Assembly: GCA_029582265.1 (NCBI GenBank)
Contig: CM055819.1
Location: 4,443,855 to 4,507,854, forward strand
DNA: 64,000 bases
Source: Zoroaster sp. YZ-2022
Taxonomy: Eukaryota; Echinodermata; Asteroidea; Forcipulatida; Zoroasteridae
Reading direction: 5' to 3'
Of this stretch, positions 24,901-35,414 are shown one piece after another. Position numbers and translations under genes: made by a program. The notes under the pieces are model-generated. The model ran no database searches. It had not been told where the DNA came from and worked only from the letters and a program-made list of their open reading frames with translations. Each line of letters begins with the position of its first letter. Within the stretch, counting starts at the first letter, position 1.

Positions 24901-26873
24901 AATCACTTTAGTGCACAATCCATTGCTAGAGATTCTTTTTAATTTTGGAAACACAATAAATCGGGGGAAAAAAGCCATACCGAAATATTAAACTAATCTA
25001 TAATAAAGAACAGTTAAAGGACTTAAAGGTACAATATCGTCACGATCTGAGCAGACTTTCAACAGGGCATGGAATCGGTGTTCTAGTTTAAGCTGAACAC
25101 AGTGACTGAAAATTACTGGCTCATTTATGCAGCAACATCGGTAATGTGACCTTATCATGTGGGGTATTATTTTCAGTAAATTAATCTAAAACTAGCACTC
25201 CAATTCCATGCCCTGTTGATCGTCACGATACTGTACCTTTAAAGGACATTTTGAAAAACTTGTTTGTCGTATTTGACTGGAAATTAGGGCACTTTTGAAC
25301 GTCTGTCCCACTCGAGGGTCTGTAACTGACAGCAACAAGGCGCTATTTCCCAGGCTGATCAGTGCACCCAATATGACCCAGTTAGTTAACAATCAGAATA
25401 AAGAATCAGGAAAAGTTAAGGGTAAGTACGGGACAAAAGCTTATTGTGGATACCTTTGAGCATTCTCTTATGCAGTAAATTGTAGGCATGCTGAAGAATA
25501 TTATTTCCAATTGATTTGATTTTGCCCCCGGCGCAAGAGTTTCATGGTCTGTAATATTCTTTCCAATAAAGTTCGGATGAATTATTGGCAAATATTTTCA
25601 CTTTTTTTTATAAAAATGGCAGCCCCTGGGGCACAATCATATTTAAGTAATTGAAACCCATCATAACTATGCATTACATCAAGTAACTGTTTCGACCGTT
25701 CGGTTATTTTTGAGTTTCCAATTAACCAACTTTTAAAGGCATTTTGTTATGACCCCAGGAATGATTAAACCGGATTCTGTGCCAGATACGTATGTGAGAT
25801 TACGGAGAAAACGTCTTAGGGCCCGCCCGAAATGTTAAACATTTTCAAGGTGAGTACAACCGGGGTTGGGGTTGCAAACAGAGTTGAAGTACCCATACTC
25901 GTACTCGAGTACATTTTTCTGTACTCGTACTCATGAAAACTCAACTACAAGTCTGCTAGCAAACATTTTTGAACATTACTTGCAGTTCATGATGAGGAAC
26001 AGATAATTAGAAACAAGGGAGTCTTGAAAAGTTATGCTCTCTGTAGGCATACTACCTTGAATATTTTTAATATTTTGGACGGCCACTTATTCTAAGTAAA
26101 TCCTTGAAATTTAGTGCACAATAGTGTAGAATTGAACAGCAGTCTCACCAACCTGATACTAAGCCCGTAGTTCCTGTACTCGCACTGTCATCTACATAGG
26201 ACAGCGCAACAGGTAATTGCGGTCCGTGGCCAAGGCCGACCATTACCTCTCCGATGATGAAAAAGATGAACGCAACTTTGTTCTCCATGAGAATCTGCCG
26301 ATCTTCTTCCTCACAAATACTAACATCATTCTTGTCCATATCCTCATTAGGGCTATCAGTGGCACACAGCCCAGTAGGAAACTCTGAAGCGTTGGACTCA
26401 GAAGGTGTGAAAAGACTGGAAGATGGCGGCTGATACGGCGAGAATATAAACTGAGGCAGAGTATGTAGGAACATCCCCAGGGATAAGAGGAGTCCGCCCA
26501 CCGCTAGCCATACCGGGCGACGGCTCGTTGGCCTACCCCCGAAGTACGTAACGAAGACAGTAGACGCTATAGAGCCGGCGGTGAACATAGACGTCAACAT
26601 GCCAAGATCTGATATGCTCATCTGGTAGCGGGTTTCGATCGTGGTGAGCGACGTCTGAAAAATGGACGAGAAGAACGCGATGAACAATATTTGCAAGCAG
26701 ATAATGAGGACGAAGAGTTTGTTGGAAGCCAATCCCTGGAGCCATCGTGGGTAACCGATGAGGAAACAACCACACATCTCATTCTTCGTCAACCGATCGT
26801 CTTGCAACGAAGATGCCTTTCCTTGACGACGGTACGCAATGTTATCGTCTTGATGCGTACTTCCATTCATCAT
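18691..26873 (-). CDS. Organic anion transporter, SLCO/OATP family
   Basis: A plasma-membrane solute carrier of the OATP family, expected to move amphipathic organic anions such as steroid conjugates, thyroid hormones or bile salts. The substrate cannot be read from sequence. Coding exons on the minus strand: 26873-26153, 24877-24548, 23446-23282, 22692-22491, 22041-21912, 21407-21226, 20020-19956 and 18974-18691. All introns are GT...AG, all phases agree, and the sum is 2,079 bp (692 aa plus stop), a normal family length. Family marks are a first hydrophobic segment LFVLIICLQILFIAFFS; GLGHGPQLPVALSYVDDS, matching the SYxDD region; the OATP signature DLGWVGAWWFGFL at about residue 282; and a Kazal-like cysteine loop near 473-530. 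The start is the first of two adjacent ATGs (MMNGSTHQ). The exon is open upstream to its acceptor at 26,922, so a longer N terminus is possible. Confidence 0.93.
20078..20327. mobile_element. TIR element (CTCCGGTTTCTGG ends), copy 1, hit by a SINE
   Basis: CTCCGGTTTCTGGACATCGG, then TCAGCTTCAAAATCGGTGC, then CCTATGTGAAAAAG, ACACAGCACGGCAGAATTCC and AATCGAT. The same order appears inverted at 22,838-23,065. This copy carries an additional G-run/T-run segment and is interrupted at TCCAATCGAT by the SINE at 20,328. A third, partial end lies at 60,708-60,750. Confidence 0.75.
20328..20635 (-). mobile_element. tRNA-Leu-derived SINE, copy 1 (full length)
   Basis: On the minus strand the element starts with a tRNA-like head: GTGTCGTGGCCGAGCGGTCT carries the A box, ACTCAAGT gives a CAA (Leu) anticodon position, and GGGTTCGAATCCC is the B box. 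A body with GTGTCCTTGAGAAAGACACTT follows, then a 3' part with GCGCTATATAAGTCCACACA and an (ATT)n tail. A 10 bp direct repeat TCCAATCGAT flanks it (20,318-20,327 and 20,636-20,645). The GCGCTATATAA tail resembles the 3' end of the LINE at 48,400-48,460, consistent with mobilisation by LINE machinery (inference). Confidence 0.9.
20898..21066 (+). mobile_element. tRNA-Thr-like SINE
   Basis: The head GGGCAAGCTCGGTGGTCGAG to GGGTTCGAATCCCGCCCGAG has an A box, a 7-nt CTAGTAA loop (AGT anticodon position, Thr-like) and a perfect B box. The acceptor stem no longer pairs fully, so this is not an active tRNA. The body continues with GACTCGGAAAGCACTGAGTA, TACAGTGCTTATACACACG and ends in TTAGGGCAAAATTAAATCAA. 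The body recurs without the head at 22,215-22,265, and the last part recurs near 22,430-22,468. Confidence 0.8.
21700..21775 (+). repeat. Tail of the GATCTGACGTCACG foldback family
   Basis: CAACAAAACATATCCAATG, AAATCCCTTGAACG and CGGAGCCTGTCTCTGAT match the sequence that follows the foldbacks at 15,945 and 55,582. Only this flank is kept here, in the intron between the Kazal exon and the next SLCO exon. Confidence 0.6.
21912..22041 (-). CDS. SLCO exon encoding the Kazal-like extracellular loop
   Basis: The translation contains APCNSDCYC, TPHCGSDGVTYFSPCHAGC and a short acidic tail. The next exon continues with TYTGCSC. The spacing of cysteines around CGSDG-TY-SPC-AGC is the Kazal-type pattern found in the large loop between TM9 and TM10 of OATPs. 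The next exon (21407-21226) must use the acceptor after TACATACAG at 21,408-21,410, because only that choice keeps phase 0 and the conserved Tyr before CSC. A nearer CAG would break the frame. Confidence 0.9.
22215..22468. repeat. Headless SINE body plus short dispersed repeat
   Basis: ACTCGGAAAGCAAAGCACTG and AGTATACAGTG match the body of the SINE at 20,898. TTGTATTGGAGCTC, AAGTTGAAAT-AACAGTGAGC and CGTTATTACGAAAATA follow and recur at 23,085-23,162 without the SINE part. The SINE end (TCAGTGTAGGGCAAAAATCA) reappears at about 22,438. This suggests that the SINE copy was split by the second repeat. Confidence 0.5.
22838..23065. mobile_element. TIR element (CTCCGGTTTCTGG ends), copy 2
   Basis: CTCCGGTTTCTGGTC at the left is matched by GACCAGAAACCGGAGG... 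at the right (ATGACCAGAAACCGGAG). The interior includes GGATCGATTGGAATTC, the uninterrupted form of the site where copy 1 was hit by the SINE. It lies in an SLCO intron and has no coding capacity. Confidence 0.75.
23085..23165 (+). repeat. Short dispersed repeat, second copy
   Basis: TGTATTGGAGCTCCAAGTTG through GGCGTTATTACGAAAATA matches 22,260-22,345 with a few differences. No element ends are recognised. Confidence 0.5.
23925..24185. repeat. TTGAC-rich repeat in an SLCO intron
   Basis: GGTCAAAACCAGTCAACTGC, CTGTTTTGACTGTTGACC and many further TTTGAC or GTCAAA words occur in both orientations over ~250 bp. AAAACAGTTAACTGCC, GGTTTTGACTG and related words recur at 51,775-51,870 in a LENG8 intron, so this is a dispersed repeat. 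Confidence 0.5.
25027..25238. mobile_element. TTAA palindromic MITE, copy 1
   Basis: Ends AGGTACAATATCGTCACGAT and its inverse (ATCGTCACGATACTGTACCT), flanked by TTAA at 25,023-25,026 and 25,239-25,242. The two halves are inverted versions of one another (GGCATGGAATCGG, TAGTTTAAGCTGAACACAGT). No ORF. TTAA duplication is characteristic of the piggyBac superfamily. Confidence 0.85.
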
Positions 26874-26922
26874 AGAGTTGACGTATCTTCTCGCTAGCTT
26901 GATTTTCAGATCCTTTACTAGA
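26153..26922 (-). CDS. SLCO first coding exon, TM1 to TM4 region
   Basis: The exon follows a TTTTGCAG acceptor and ends in CAG|GTTGGT. It encodes the cytoplasmic N terminus, a hydrophobic core beginning LFVLIICLQI, the loop SISDLGMLTSMFTAGSIAS and a serine-rich extracellular loop (QPPSSSLFTPSESNASEFP) with an NAS glycosylation sequon, ending in the SYVDD region. The 20 codons before MMNG are open in frame, so an upstream start in an unseen exon cannot be excluded. The donor is weak compared with the others. A stronger GTGAG site lies 4 bases further on but would introduce an immediate stop in the next exon. Confidence 0.88.
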
Positions 26923-26944
26923 CTGCAAAACAAAATATATAAAG

Positions 26945-29900
26945 ATAATCGTTGTAAATCTTCAAAATTTAAAGTGTTTAGTTTTCATGCTGGCCATAGC
27001 TCCTCAACGTAGCTGAAACTTTTATCGGTTTGTTGTATATCTTGATTCACATAAAAGTAACCAGATTCATAGAAACAGTTGTTTCATCATAATCGACGTA
27101 CATTATTTTACTTAAACGAATAGTATTGTAATTAAACAGTAAATAGAAATCGTTTACATCCACAGATCCAGCTAACAGTAACTTACCCTCGAGGTCGTGA
27201 ACGATGGTGTGAAAATAACTTAGAATATAATGGACTATATAACTGCTAACATGCTTCAATAGTTTGTTGGCTTGGCGTATTCAGTCCGTGAGCTTTGATA
27301 CCGGTACATAACCAGTGTCGCTTAACAAATACTTGCATGACCCGGGTCATCTCATGTGTGATTTTGCCAAACAGGTATAAAGCTTTCGGCTCTAGACTTT
27401 TATGTGACGAGACGGGATCGTTCATCATAAGATAATTGTTCGGGGACGACCGGCCAAAAGGCTTTTTATATAAGCCTACGTTTTTTTTTTACTATGGAGG
27501 TGAATTTTGTTTCTATATGGGCCAGGAAACACCTACTGCTAATAATTTTGACACACACGATATTAACTAGAGTGGGGGGATATGTTATGTTTTAACGTGA
27601 TATTTTACAATGAGAATCAGCACTGACGGTTGTCGTAGTGGGGAAATGGGAAAGTACTCCCGCCCCCGATAGTGTGGCACCAACCTATAATGTGTATTTG
27701 GTTTTTTAATACAATAATCGGTCAGTTTAAACGTTTGTTGTTTCACTGTATAGTTTTGTGCTAGTGTGTGTGTGCGTATTGTGGGGCATATAGGCCTATG
27801 CATGGACACAGGACGATTTGTAAAAAGAAATTGCAACACCAGAATAAATGTGTTCTTTGTGTGCTCTGAACAATTTGATTTAGGGGGGAACTAGCATTAT
27901 TGGGTGGGATAACCCCATTACGGTTCCCCGTCCCCGCGGTATCGCCGTCCATTTTAATAAACATTTATATAAGTAAACACGTTTGAATTCAATAAGCCGT
28001 GCCGGTGGTACGAGTTGGTAAAGGTACGAGTCCGCTGACTGCAAGAGTAGGAACTGATGAGTCTATGAGTGAAATGAACGGCGCACAGCAAAAGCGGGCA
28101 TTATCCGAGTTCGATGTTTGAAACAAGAGCCATATATATGCCGCTCAACTTCATTGGAATTAATTAGACATAGTATATAAGTTGACGTTAAAATCCACAA
28201 TATCTTGATCAACTAACTAATGTATAGTGTTCGTACATTTTGAATCAAACCCATACGGTACTACACGCGTAACATGACAAGCTTGGAGGGGAACAAAGAT
28301 GGCTGTCATGGATTGTTTTGGTTTCAGTCAGCGTTCAATTCCAATGGGGGAAGTAAAGAGATCAGTATAGTCTGTACTTGGGGAGGAGTTGATCCTTTTG
28401 TACAAGCCTCAACCGATCATCTCTGTCAGTGGGCACATTTTCTGCTTCACATTATACCTGACGGCAACATTTTATCAATTAGACATAACAATTCCTGTTT
28501 CCTTTTAGATGAAAGTACTTCTGATGAAATAATTTCCTCAGGGGGATTGATACATGTTCCAACTTTACACGAAGTAATGTTTTTAATAATAATTCGTTAA
28601 TGTGATAAATTGGTTATTGCTAATGTTGATCTTCCCCTTTATAGTTACTATGGTAATAAAACAATTACCTGGTGATAACTTCATGATGCTATCAACATCA
28701 TCCTTGAAGTCCGTACTCTGAGCGCATTCATCTAACAAAATTAGTCAAATATTTCTAAACAGAAATTTCAGGTTAGAATTAATAGGAAAAATCAGAATGC
28801 AGAGTAACTGTTTTCTCGTTTAGCCTATGCTACTGAAATAAGCTGAAACTCACATGTTGATTTCTATAGTCCTATATTTCTGTTGATTCTTACAGTATGG
28901 ATGCATTTAAAGATAATTAACCAAGCGTGTATACTGGCTTTAATTAAAGGCACAATATCGTCACGATCAACAGGGCATTGAATCTGAGGGCTAGTTTTAG
29001 ATTAACTCAGTGACTAAAAATAATACCCCACCTGATAAGGTCATATTGCCGTTGATGTTGCATAAATGAGCCAGTAATTATCAGTCACTGTGTTCATCTT
29101 AAACTACGGACCGATTCCATACCCTATTGAATGTCTGCTCTGATCGATATTGTTTGTTTAATTTAGGACTAACGTTTGTACATTCATTACTTTCGGCCTT
29201 TTCAAATTGTTGTTAGTATGGCTTATTTAATTCAACTACATTTATTATAATTATGCTGCGTCACTCAACAGAACTGTTTTATAAACCTTTAAATCATAAC
29301 TATAAAGGGCCAAAGATCTGACTGAATGTTGAGCGATGTGATGGGGTCAGAAGGTTATCGAACAAACGTCATGACACTTGGCATTACACGCATGCATGTT
29401 TACATTTACATGTTGCCAACATACGTGCCTGTGTTATTCTGCCAGTGTCATTTTATAGGGTTATATTGTTTTGTCACATGGTACACGTATAGCGTTCCAA
29501 CTGCTGCAGTTATGGGCTTCAGAAAGGATTATGGGTTGAAAAGCTCAAAGAAAATGAAACAGTGAATAGGACTTCACATGAATGAACTAATAAAAATGTG
29601 AAAGTATGAAATTTCAGCTTACTTTGCATGTGTGATTTGGGAACATGGCCTACAGGCCATAACCTACTACTAGATATTAACTTGACACATGAAGGAAGTA
29701 ACCGGTTATGTGTATGGGAGAAGTAACTTCTTTGATATTTTCAGACGGTTTTTCAGCTAGCTTATCGATCCAAATAGGTTTAATACATGGTCACTTAATA
29801 TTATTGTACAGTGTGAACTATGGGAAAGTTATTGCTTTAATCTTAGTGTTCTGGGACCAGGCAAACTGGGAGCTTTACACACACATCCAATCGAATAAAG

Positions 29901-30205
29901 CAATCTACACTGGAACCCATGCTGGCATGTGATGGATCAATGCTCCCATTGATGTGCAAATCGACTGGGATTCGCTTTATGGGGTTGTCGGGTCACTGGA
30001 GCACGTCACCGTTGCGGGACACCCCAGCAACAGACGCTACGCCATTAATATGGTGACCGACTTGCACGGAAAATCATCACAGAAGTTCGCGACAATTTGA
30101 AAGAGATTTCATGCTTTGAAGGGGGTTTGATGCGGTGAAGTTGCACTACATCATCGATATAAGATTGAAGGATTTGTAAGAAGATGGTTTAATATGAATG
30201 TAAAG
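26945..30205. other. Divergent intergenic region, SLCO to plus-strand gene
   Basis: About 3.3 kb between the SLCO 5' exon and the start of the plus-strand gene. It should hold both promoters, but no TATA box or start site could be placed with confidence. A 108-codon ORF at 28,274-28,600 has no splice context or recognisable motif and is not called. One TTAA MITE lies at 28,948-29,157. Confidence 0.5.
28948..29157. mobile_element. TTAA palindromic MITE, copy 2
   Basis: Starts AGGCACAATATCGTCACGAT and ends GATCGATATTGTTTG, with TTAA on both sides (28,944-28,947 and 29,158-29,161). The interior has TAGATTAACTCAGTGACT, AATAATACCCCACC and their inverted counterparts around a centre near 29,050. 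Confidence 0.85.
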
Positions 30206-30238
30206 ACATAATGTGATCCTGCTCGATCGAACGTAACA

Positions 30239-32467
30239 ATGAGTAAGATCACAGTGAATGTACCAACAGGGAGGCCGGCAGTGGCCCGGCAGACACTCCA
30301 AATCTCCATCAACCATTCCGTTCCTGCCGTCCTGGAGGACGTCGACCGGTCCCTGTACACCTACCCCTCCACCTCGGTAAAGAACAATCGTTTTGCCCCA
30401 ACTATGGCCAGTAGCACCAACGAGTTCGGTACTAGTAGGACACCGCGGAGTTCCCATGCCCGGGAGCCGTCCGGTGCAAAGATTGTCGACTTTGGGAGGA
30501 ACGTGGTGCTACGTCCAAGTGGGAGGTTCAACGTCAGAGGAGTGGGGCCAGACGGCTTCTTTCCCCCAGTCAAGTTGAGGACAAATACGTCCGGGGTGCG
30601 TTTCTCCACCTCAGCTGGGAGTGTGCGATCGTGTAAATCAGCTCATTATCCGGTAGGTCGTACTTACTTTCCAAAAGTTCCCATGAATGACAATAAAAAA
30701 AATTCAACAAAAAATACAAAAAAGTAACTTTTAGTTAGGTTTTTCACCAACTGTTTTGTCTGTAAATGCATCTATACATGTACTTAATAATAGGAACTAA
30801 GAGATTATTCAAACATCCAATCTGTGAAGGTTTCAGATTATTTTGTTGTGTCGGGAGCAAAATAGTAACATACAGTACAATTAGCTGCAGTTATGTATCT
30901 CTTCTGATTCGACCCAATGACAAGACCTTCAAGATACTGTAAATGCAGCTACTGGGAAATGGATCACCAGCTATTAAATTTATATTCATGTGACATATAT
31001 GACAATTTATGACATCATGTCAGACAGAATAACTACTCGGGAGGATTTTATACCAATGCTATCTCAAACCAAGAATATGCCTAATAATAATTCGCTCAGT
31101 TATTTTCTGGTAATTATTGACAACATAATCATCATATCGTTTCGGTTTGCGGTAACACCATGTGTTTATCTCAACTAACGTGAAGCTGAGATACAGGTTC
31201 TGAAAAGAACCGTATCGCACAATCGTATCTCAACCTTCGTTAAGTGAGAAAGGTTCAAGGGAGAACCAATTTCGGGCAACTCGTTTTTCTCTACTGTCGC
31301 TAAGTGAGAAATATGGTTCAGGGAGAACCATGGGGACTTCACGGGTTAATATGGTTCAGGGAGAACCAAGGGAACCCGTGAAGTCCCCATGGTTCTCCCT
31401 GAACCATATTTCTCACTTAGCGACAGTAGAGAAAAACGAGTTGCCCGAAATTGGTTCTCCCTTGAACCTTTCTCACTTAACGAAGGTTGAGATACGATTG
31501 TGCGATACGGTTCTTTTCAGAACCTGTATCTCAGCTTCACGTTAGTTCAGATAAACACATGGTGTTACCGCAAACCGAAACGATATCGATATTCCACCAT
31601 GCAAAGCCTCAAAACTTATAACATAATCATCATTGATTTCACCAAGGTATGAAAGAGTGTGGTTGATTAACAATCGGGACATTGTTTCCATGAATCTCCA
31701 CCAATTTGTTTCAAATCCTTTCTGTATAGCATTCATTTCCTCTCAGTTCTCAAAAGAAATTCCATAACACCCCTAAGAAGGTCCCGTATACTCTACCATT
31801 ATATCAATAATATTTCCATTAAAGGGGCAATATCGTCACAATCAACAGGACATGGAATTGGAGTGCTAGTTTTAGATTAACTCAGTGACTGAAAATAATA
31901 CCCCACATGATACGGTCACAATACCCAGTAATGAGCCAGTAATCTTCAGTCACTGTGTTCATCTTAAACTAGGACACCGATTCCATTTCCTGTTGAAAGG
32001 CTGCTCTGATCATGACGATATTGCCCCCAAAGTTAGAATAATCGGATATTAAGTCTAGCAGACATGTTGTGGGGGCGAGTACATTTTCATGAGTACGAGC
32101 ACAAGACTAGTGCCGGTATGCCTACAGACACCCGATAGTATCGGGTGCTACAGAACAATGGACTTGAATACGAATAACTGTTCCCCAACTCTATCGAGGT
32201 GTAGTCGAGTACTTTTTCATGAGTATACGATTACTGTATATCAGTTAATATACTAGGGTACTAGTACAAGTATGAGTACTCCAACTCTGAAGTCTAGGAA
32301 TATTGTTTCCAAATTTTCGTACTGTATGTGCCCTGTGCTCATTCCTGATAAGTTGAGTATTTGAGTTTGAGTAGAATTGCTGTGTTGAATTGAATCTAGT
32401 ATAGAAATAAATATTGATTTTTTTATTATTTTTTTTGGGGGGGGGGGGGGGGGTGTTTGTTTGTTTG

Positions 32468-32498
<31 letters not shown>

Positions 32499-35414
32499 TA
32501 GAGGCTTAGTTAAGGCTGTGACGGGTATCCGGGTATCCGGATACCTGACCGAAAATGTCATTACCTGGTTTCATTTTTTGGTTCCAATTACCCGTAAACA
32601 ACTTTTTAAAATTCCGACTGAACACTTTAAGCCACACAATATTGTGGAAGTCCCTGATTGTTTGCTAACAAAATGAAGAAAACTTAGATGAAGGCTTTCG
32701 AAGTAACATTTACCGACTGCCTTTCACAGACTTGCTGGCTTTTGTTTGAAACTTGTGTTTGTATTAGTTATTTTATACATTCGGGAGTATTTATGTGTTT
32801 TTACAAAATTGTTTTCGGGTACCCAGGTATTCGAAGATTTCCACTTTCGGGTATCCGGTTCCCGAAATAACCGAAAACGCACAGCCCTAGGCTTAGTAAA
32901 GTCGAAGATGTGACATGCCATAACTGGTTACAAAACTAGAGCCCCCAGGTTTAGTCAAACTTTCGCAGGCAAAACCTGTATTGCTAGCAATGTTGGGCAC
33001 CACCAAATCCTTTCATTTGATGAGATCTCATTAGAAAGAAAGATAAAATCTCAGTAGCAAGTCACTATATCCAGTATGTATTCAGTAACTGTTGGTAATG
33101 TTTACATTATACTTATGTGGTAATCAAAGTACATTATGCGTATGTAGCCCTATGTAAACATACATACAATAATTGCCTACCATGAAACTCACAGTACTGA
33201 CAAATGTATGTACATAATGACATAGTCCTCAGGCTTAATTGAGTCCAAAGCTTTAAAGCTTAACAACTTTTGCAGTTGAAAAAAAATGGTCGCGAATATT
33301 ATATAAAACAATCGCTTTCAGTATTTTTCACGACACTTCTGATAAATCGCCAACACTTACAGAAAATGGAACACTTGAGAGAAAATGCACATGAACAGTT
33401 TACGAGTTTACAACAACGAGGTAAACAAGCAACGTTCACAGTGTCTGAAATTGAGGGAGCCACGCAATGCAAGAGAGGTTGCACTGACAAAAACGGGGAA
33501 CACCTAAACATGTATGGTAAAATGTACTTGGTGTTAAGAATTTGGGAAATCGATACCCCCGGACTCATCCCCTCCCCTATGGACCTTCCAATGGGACTTT
33601 GCCCGGGCCAAAATGCATTACGATTCGCACACTCTTCCTAATTTGACTTGCGTTATAATCAGTATTTTCCAATTATGTGTTTTTGTTATTTATTTATCCT
33701 ACGGGCTGTAGGCTTCGTAGGTCCTATAATCAACCAATATTTATTTATCCTACGGGCTGTAGGCTTCGTAGGCCCTATAATCAACCAATATCATAGACCA
33801 ACATGCACTTTCGCCTTCAACTGTGAAAGCATTCTTTGACAACAATTCGTTGTTGTCGTTGTTGCCACAACGCAGTGTAACCGTGCCAAACCATGCGATG
33901 AGTGGGCATAGCTGTCTGTGGTTTATTAGCGTTGTATATTTTGTTTGTTCTCCTCTGGCTGTTTCGACCGTGAACACTGCCCCAGGCAAGGACCCTCCAC
34001 TCACAAGGAGAGATACTTGAAAGCTATTGTACTTTTTTTGGCGAGCGGCGCCCATATTGTGTTTTTCAATGCTGATCTTGTCAAGTATGTAGGCCTATAT
34101 GTGTTGACAAATTAACCACTGCCTTTAAAATTAAACAGTGAGGAATGTTGCCAACATTTTCGTCAAAATGATGACTTCCTGACTGTACTTCTTTACCCTG
34201 CCACTGTTCAGTAGAGGGCGCTGTCGAAGTAAATCGTATTTCTTTATTGATTTTTTCAGACCCCTTCTTCATCCCCGCTGAATGTTGAATTAGCCCCGTC
34301 GAAAGCCTTGAAGGCGGCGAGCGAGCCCGATCGCCTCGACGCATCAGGCCATACCACCGACCCGGACTGGTTGCCGACTTCACGGACCGAGAAACTTGCG
34401 AGGACTCACACGTTACAAGACAGGCCGGGTAACCCTTACAACACAAGGACTGTCGTAGCAGGTGTGACACCAAAATAGACCAGTAATTCCGTATTGTACT
34501 CTATTACACATGTTATTTTAAAAAACAATTCAACAAATCCAAGTGCACTTTAATTAAAGGTAAGGTATATAGAATTGGGAATTCAAAAATAACCAAATGA
34601 TCGAATTGTAATGTGAAATTCTACTTAAGAATGAATACGAAATACAGGAATGTATTTTTCACTTTTGCTCTCGTTAATAACGACCCAACGTAATATTAAA
34701 AATGAAACTTTCACAGAATGGTTGCTTTAGCATTCGCATTTATCTTGAGAGAGTATTAAGCTGGTTTATTACTCGTTTGAAGCACTTTTGCCAATAACAC
34801 CCAATGTTGTACCTTTCCTCTAAAAAGAGTCCACGAACTTATGTTTTTATGTAATTACATTATCCGGCACTGAATATAATCTGCAAAAGAAAGAAACAAA
34901 TATATATTTGTGTACACGATCGATAGTAGGTTACTTCGGACAACAAGTTTCATGTGATACCATCATCAAATTAACACCAATATAAAGTTTTATGGTATTG
35001 ATTTGATCAGAAATTCCTTGGTGAAATTTATTTGCCGTGCAGATAAAATGAAATAGCACCAAGTAAGGCCATAAAACAAAACCTTTAAAAAATATTTGAA
35101 AGATACAAAAATTATTTATCTGTTATGGTGATCATGACGAAATGAAAATTATTATATCTCCCCCAGCGTCAAGAGAAACACTATTGGTCAAGGAGTCATC
35201 GCCGTCCCCAACGCTGAAGACATTCAAATCTGGCAGCAGTGCTACGGGTATGTTCAAGGCAGAGCAAGGACGCACGGGCAAGGACGCCGCCTGGGTTCGG
35301 TCGTTCAAAGTGAAACAGCGAAGACTCAACCGCGTCAAAGAGTTGATGGAGAGCAAACCAGTGGGTCTGGCTCTGACGAGTCACACGACGAACATGGGAA
35401 GCGCCGTTTGGTGA
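30239..35414 (+). CDS. Uncharacterised basic protein, three coding exons
   Basis: I do not recognise the family. Exons 30239-30652, 34260-34461 and 35167-35414 join with matching phases (0, then 1): donors CCG|GTAGGT and CAG|GTGTGA, acceptors TTTTTTCAG and CCCCCAG. The product is 287 aa. The start ATG has a good context (AACAATGAG) and an in-frame TAA at 30,209 upstream. The protein is polar, rich in Ser, Thr, Arg and Pro, and has no membrane segment or signal peptide. Notable stretches are DFGRNVVLRPSGRFNVRGVG in exon 1, DPDWLPTSRTEKLARTHTL in exon 2 and a basic helix-like WVRSFKVKQRRLNRVKELME in exon 3. Codon use is GC-richer than its surroundings, which supports real coding. The 3.6 kb first intron holds the palindromic element and a hAT-like insertion. 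Additional exons cannot be excluded. Confidence 0.65.
31134..31586. repeat. Near-perfect palindrome, 214 bp arms, 25 bp spacer
   Basis: Left arm 31,134-31,347 and right arm 31,373-31,586 are reverse complements with one mismatch found by eye (TCTCAACTAACG against its CTGAACTAACG counterpart). Each arm holds smaller hairpins: GGTTCTGAAAAGAACC, GGTTCAAGGGAGAACC and GGTTCAGGGAGAACC. The outer ends carry TTTGCGGTAACACCATG, the mark of the family also seen at 46,507, 60,116 and 63,330. The right arm is followed by CCACCATGCAAAGCCTC, the family 3' end. A 14 bp direct repeat AACATAATCATCAT lies at 31,122-31,135 and 31,620-31,633 and may be the target duplication. Confidence 0.97.
31823..32038. mobile_element. 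TTAA palindromic MITE, copy 3
   Basis: AGGGGCAATATCGTCACAAT at the left and ATGACGATATTGCCCCC at the right. TTAA is kept at the left (31,819-31,822), while the right flank reads AAAG, so one target copy has decayed. The interior matches copies 1, 2 and 4. Confidence 0.8.
32404..32490. repeat. Low-complexity tract: T-run, G-run, (TGTT)n/(TTTTG)n
   Basis: A T-rich run leads into about 18 consecutive G, then GTTT and GTTTT units. It directly precedes the hAT-like element. The homopolymer length should be treated as uncertain. Confidence 0.85.
32511..32889. mobile_element. hAT-like non-autonomous element, 379 bp
   Basis: Ends are TAAGGCTGTGACGGGTATCC and its inverse (ACGCACAGCCCTA, preceded by TATCCGGTTCCCGAAATAAC). 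An 8 bp direct repeat GGCTTAGT flanks it on both sides (32,503-32,510 and 32,890-32,897), the duplication length of hAT transposons. Subterminal GGGTATCCGG repeats occur at both ends. No transposase ORF. Confidence 0.88.
33691..33793 (+). repeat. Tandem duplication, 51 bp unit, two copies
   Basis: TATTTATCCTACGGGCTGTA with GGCTTCGTAGG(T/C)CCTATA and ATCAACCAATA repeats at a 51 bp offset with one difference. The unit contains its own short inverted repeat (CCTACGGGCTGTAGGCTTCGTAGG spans a CCTACG/CGTAGG pair). Function unknown. Confidence 0.8.

Noticed and set aside
28274..28600. 108-codon plus-strand ORF as a gene
   Set aside because: No family motif, no convincing splice sites or codon bias. 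ORFs of this size are expected by chance in this much sequence.
33270..33641. 123-codon ORF as an extra exon of the plus-strand gene
   Set aside because: Possible acceptor and donor (CTTACAG, GAG|GTAAAC) delimit 58 bp, which would break the phase between the first and second exons. The C-terminal part looks non-coding.
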